DNA from: Bacteroidaceae bacterium
GTDB lineage: Bacteria; Bacteroidota; Bacteroidia; Bacteroidales; Bacteroidaceae
DNA: 50,987 nucleotides
Assembly: GCA_017546505.1 (NCBI GenBank)
Contig: JAFYWV010000016.1
Span: forward strand, 1-50,987
Direction: 5' to 3'
Part shown: piece by piece, positions 50,691 through 50,987 of the stretch
Position numbering within the stretch: position 1 is the first letter of the stretch
How the letters are laid out: the number at the start of each line of letters is the position of its first letter
The notes under the pieces: generated by a model
Seen by the model: only the letters and a program-made list of their open reading frames with translations
Database searches by the model: none
Told to the model about the DNA's origin: nothing
Translations under genes and position numbers: made by a program

Positions 50691-50987
50691 TAAGTGATTA
50701 AAAAGGCCAACTACTGCGTTACGCTTGCCGTCTAAGCCTGCGGCACTCCTTTGGGGAACTAAAGTTCCCGTTGTCGCAAACATTGCTCGTACGCAATGGC
50801 ATTTACGCAAAAGTAAACTGCGGTTTATCCGGCGTCGCAAGCCGGTTGCCTTTGGCGAGCCTTGGCTGCACTCGTTGCAAAACGCTAAAGCGAGCTTTGC
50901 GTTTCACTCGTTTGCCTAAGCCTTGTATTTGAACCTTTTTATCTCACTTATTAGAAAATAGGAAAGCGAGGGCGGGCTCGCCCGCCC
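50691..50987. other. Intergenic stretch without a supported gene
   Basis: No convincing ORF. The stretch has several short inverted repeats (GGAACT/AGTTCC at about 50756-50769; AAACGC...GCGTTT near 50880-50906) and higher GC than the nearby genes. It ends in the perfect palindrome GGGCGGGC-TC-GCCCGCCC (50970-50987) at the window edge, probably the start of an intergenic repeat or a terminator. Confidence 0.6.

Noticed and set aside
50529-50919. Short frames on both strands after the last gene
   Set aside because: Repeat-rich intergenic sequence without ribosome-binding context, signal or domain.
1-50987. CRISPR array
   Set aside because: The short regular repeats seen are LRR codon repeats inside BspA-like genes, not direct repeats with unique spacers.

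Overview
The window looks like a chromosomal segment of a gut- or oral-type member of the Bacteroidales (Prevotella/Bacteroides relatives). Pointers are TAnnTTTG-type promoters, BspA-like leucine-rich-repeat surface proteins, secreted proteins ending in a GIYIV.GKKVLVK-type tail, a family S46 dipeptidyl-peptidase, glycosidases of families GH84 and GH95, a tRNA gene without encoded CCA, and the speA-argB pair. No phage, transposase or CRISPR array is visible.

Layout. 1-1641: 3' end of a BspA-like protein whose tail carries a duplicated 162-residue module. 2027-7117 (minus): an operon of a DASS anion transporter, an outer-membrane barrel and a GH84 beta-N-acetylglucosaminidase. 7323-7682 (plus): thioredoxin. 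7735-15980 (minus): a tightly packed seven-gene run: DPP11-type peptidase, YidE/AspT-type transporter, a small protein, GH95 fucosidase, a membrane-anchored nuclease and a lysine exporter LysO split into two genes. 16109-20299 (minus): a 1396-residue BspA-like protein.

20755-26241 (minus) is an AT-rich run of about twelve mostly unrecognised small genes bounded by two TerB-like proteins. Then come a small secreted protein, a polytopic membrane protein with an HELTH zinc motif, an ECF-type sigma factor overlapping it by 4 bp, and a CAU-anticodon tRNA. 29171-31422 (minus) is a NatAB-like ABC exporter. 31621-34026 (plus) holds a HAD phosphatase, ribF and a CPBP protease. 34074-40382 (minus) is a housekeeping run topA-aroK-speA-argB-ygjP-like. 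40596-45796 (minus) is NUDIX - large TPR protein - outer-membrane barrel. 46074-48243 (plus) has gpmI and a DUF3109 protein. 48663-50690 (plus) is a secreted protein with chitobiase-C-terminal-like modules.

The most unusual signal is a pair of roughly 280-nt structured leader RNAs on the minus strand. One (20315-20602) precedes the 1396-residue BspA-like gene and the other (26257-26531) precedes the TerB-led operon. Their helices have almost entirely different sequences but pair in the same order, including a pseudoknot and a mutually exclusive alternative helix. Both end 15-17 nt before the start codon and both begin at a TACATTTG promoter element. This looks like a cis-regulatory RNA family joining a surface protein and the TerB operon in one regulon. 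I cannot assign it to a named family from memory.
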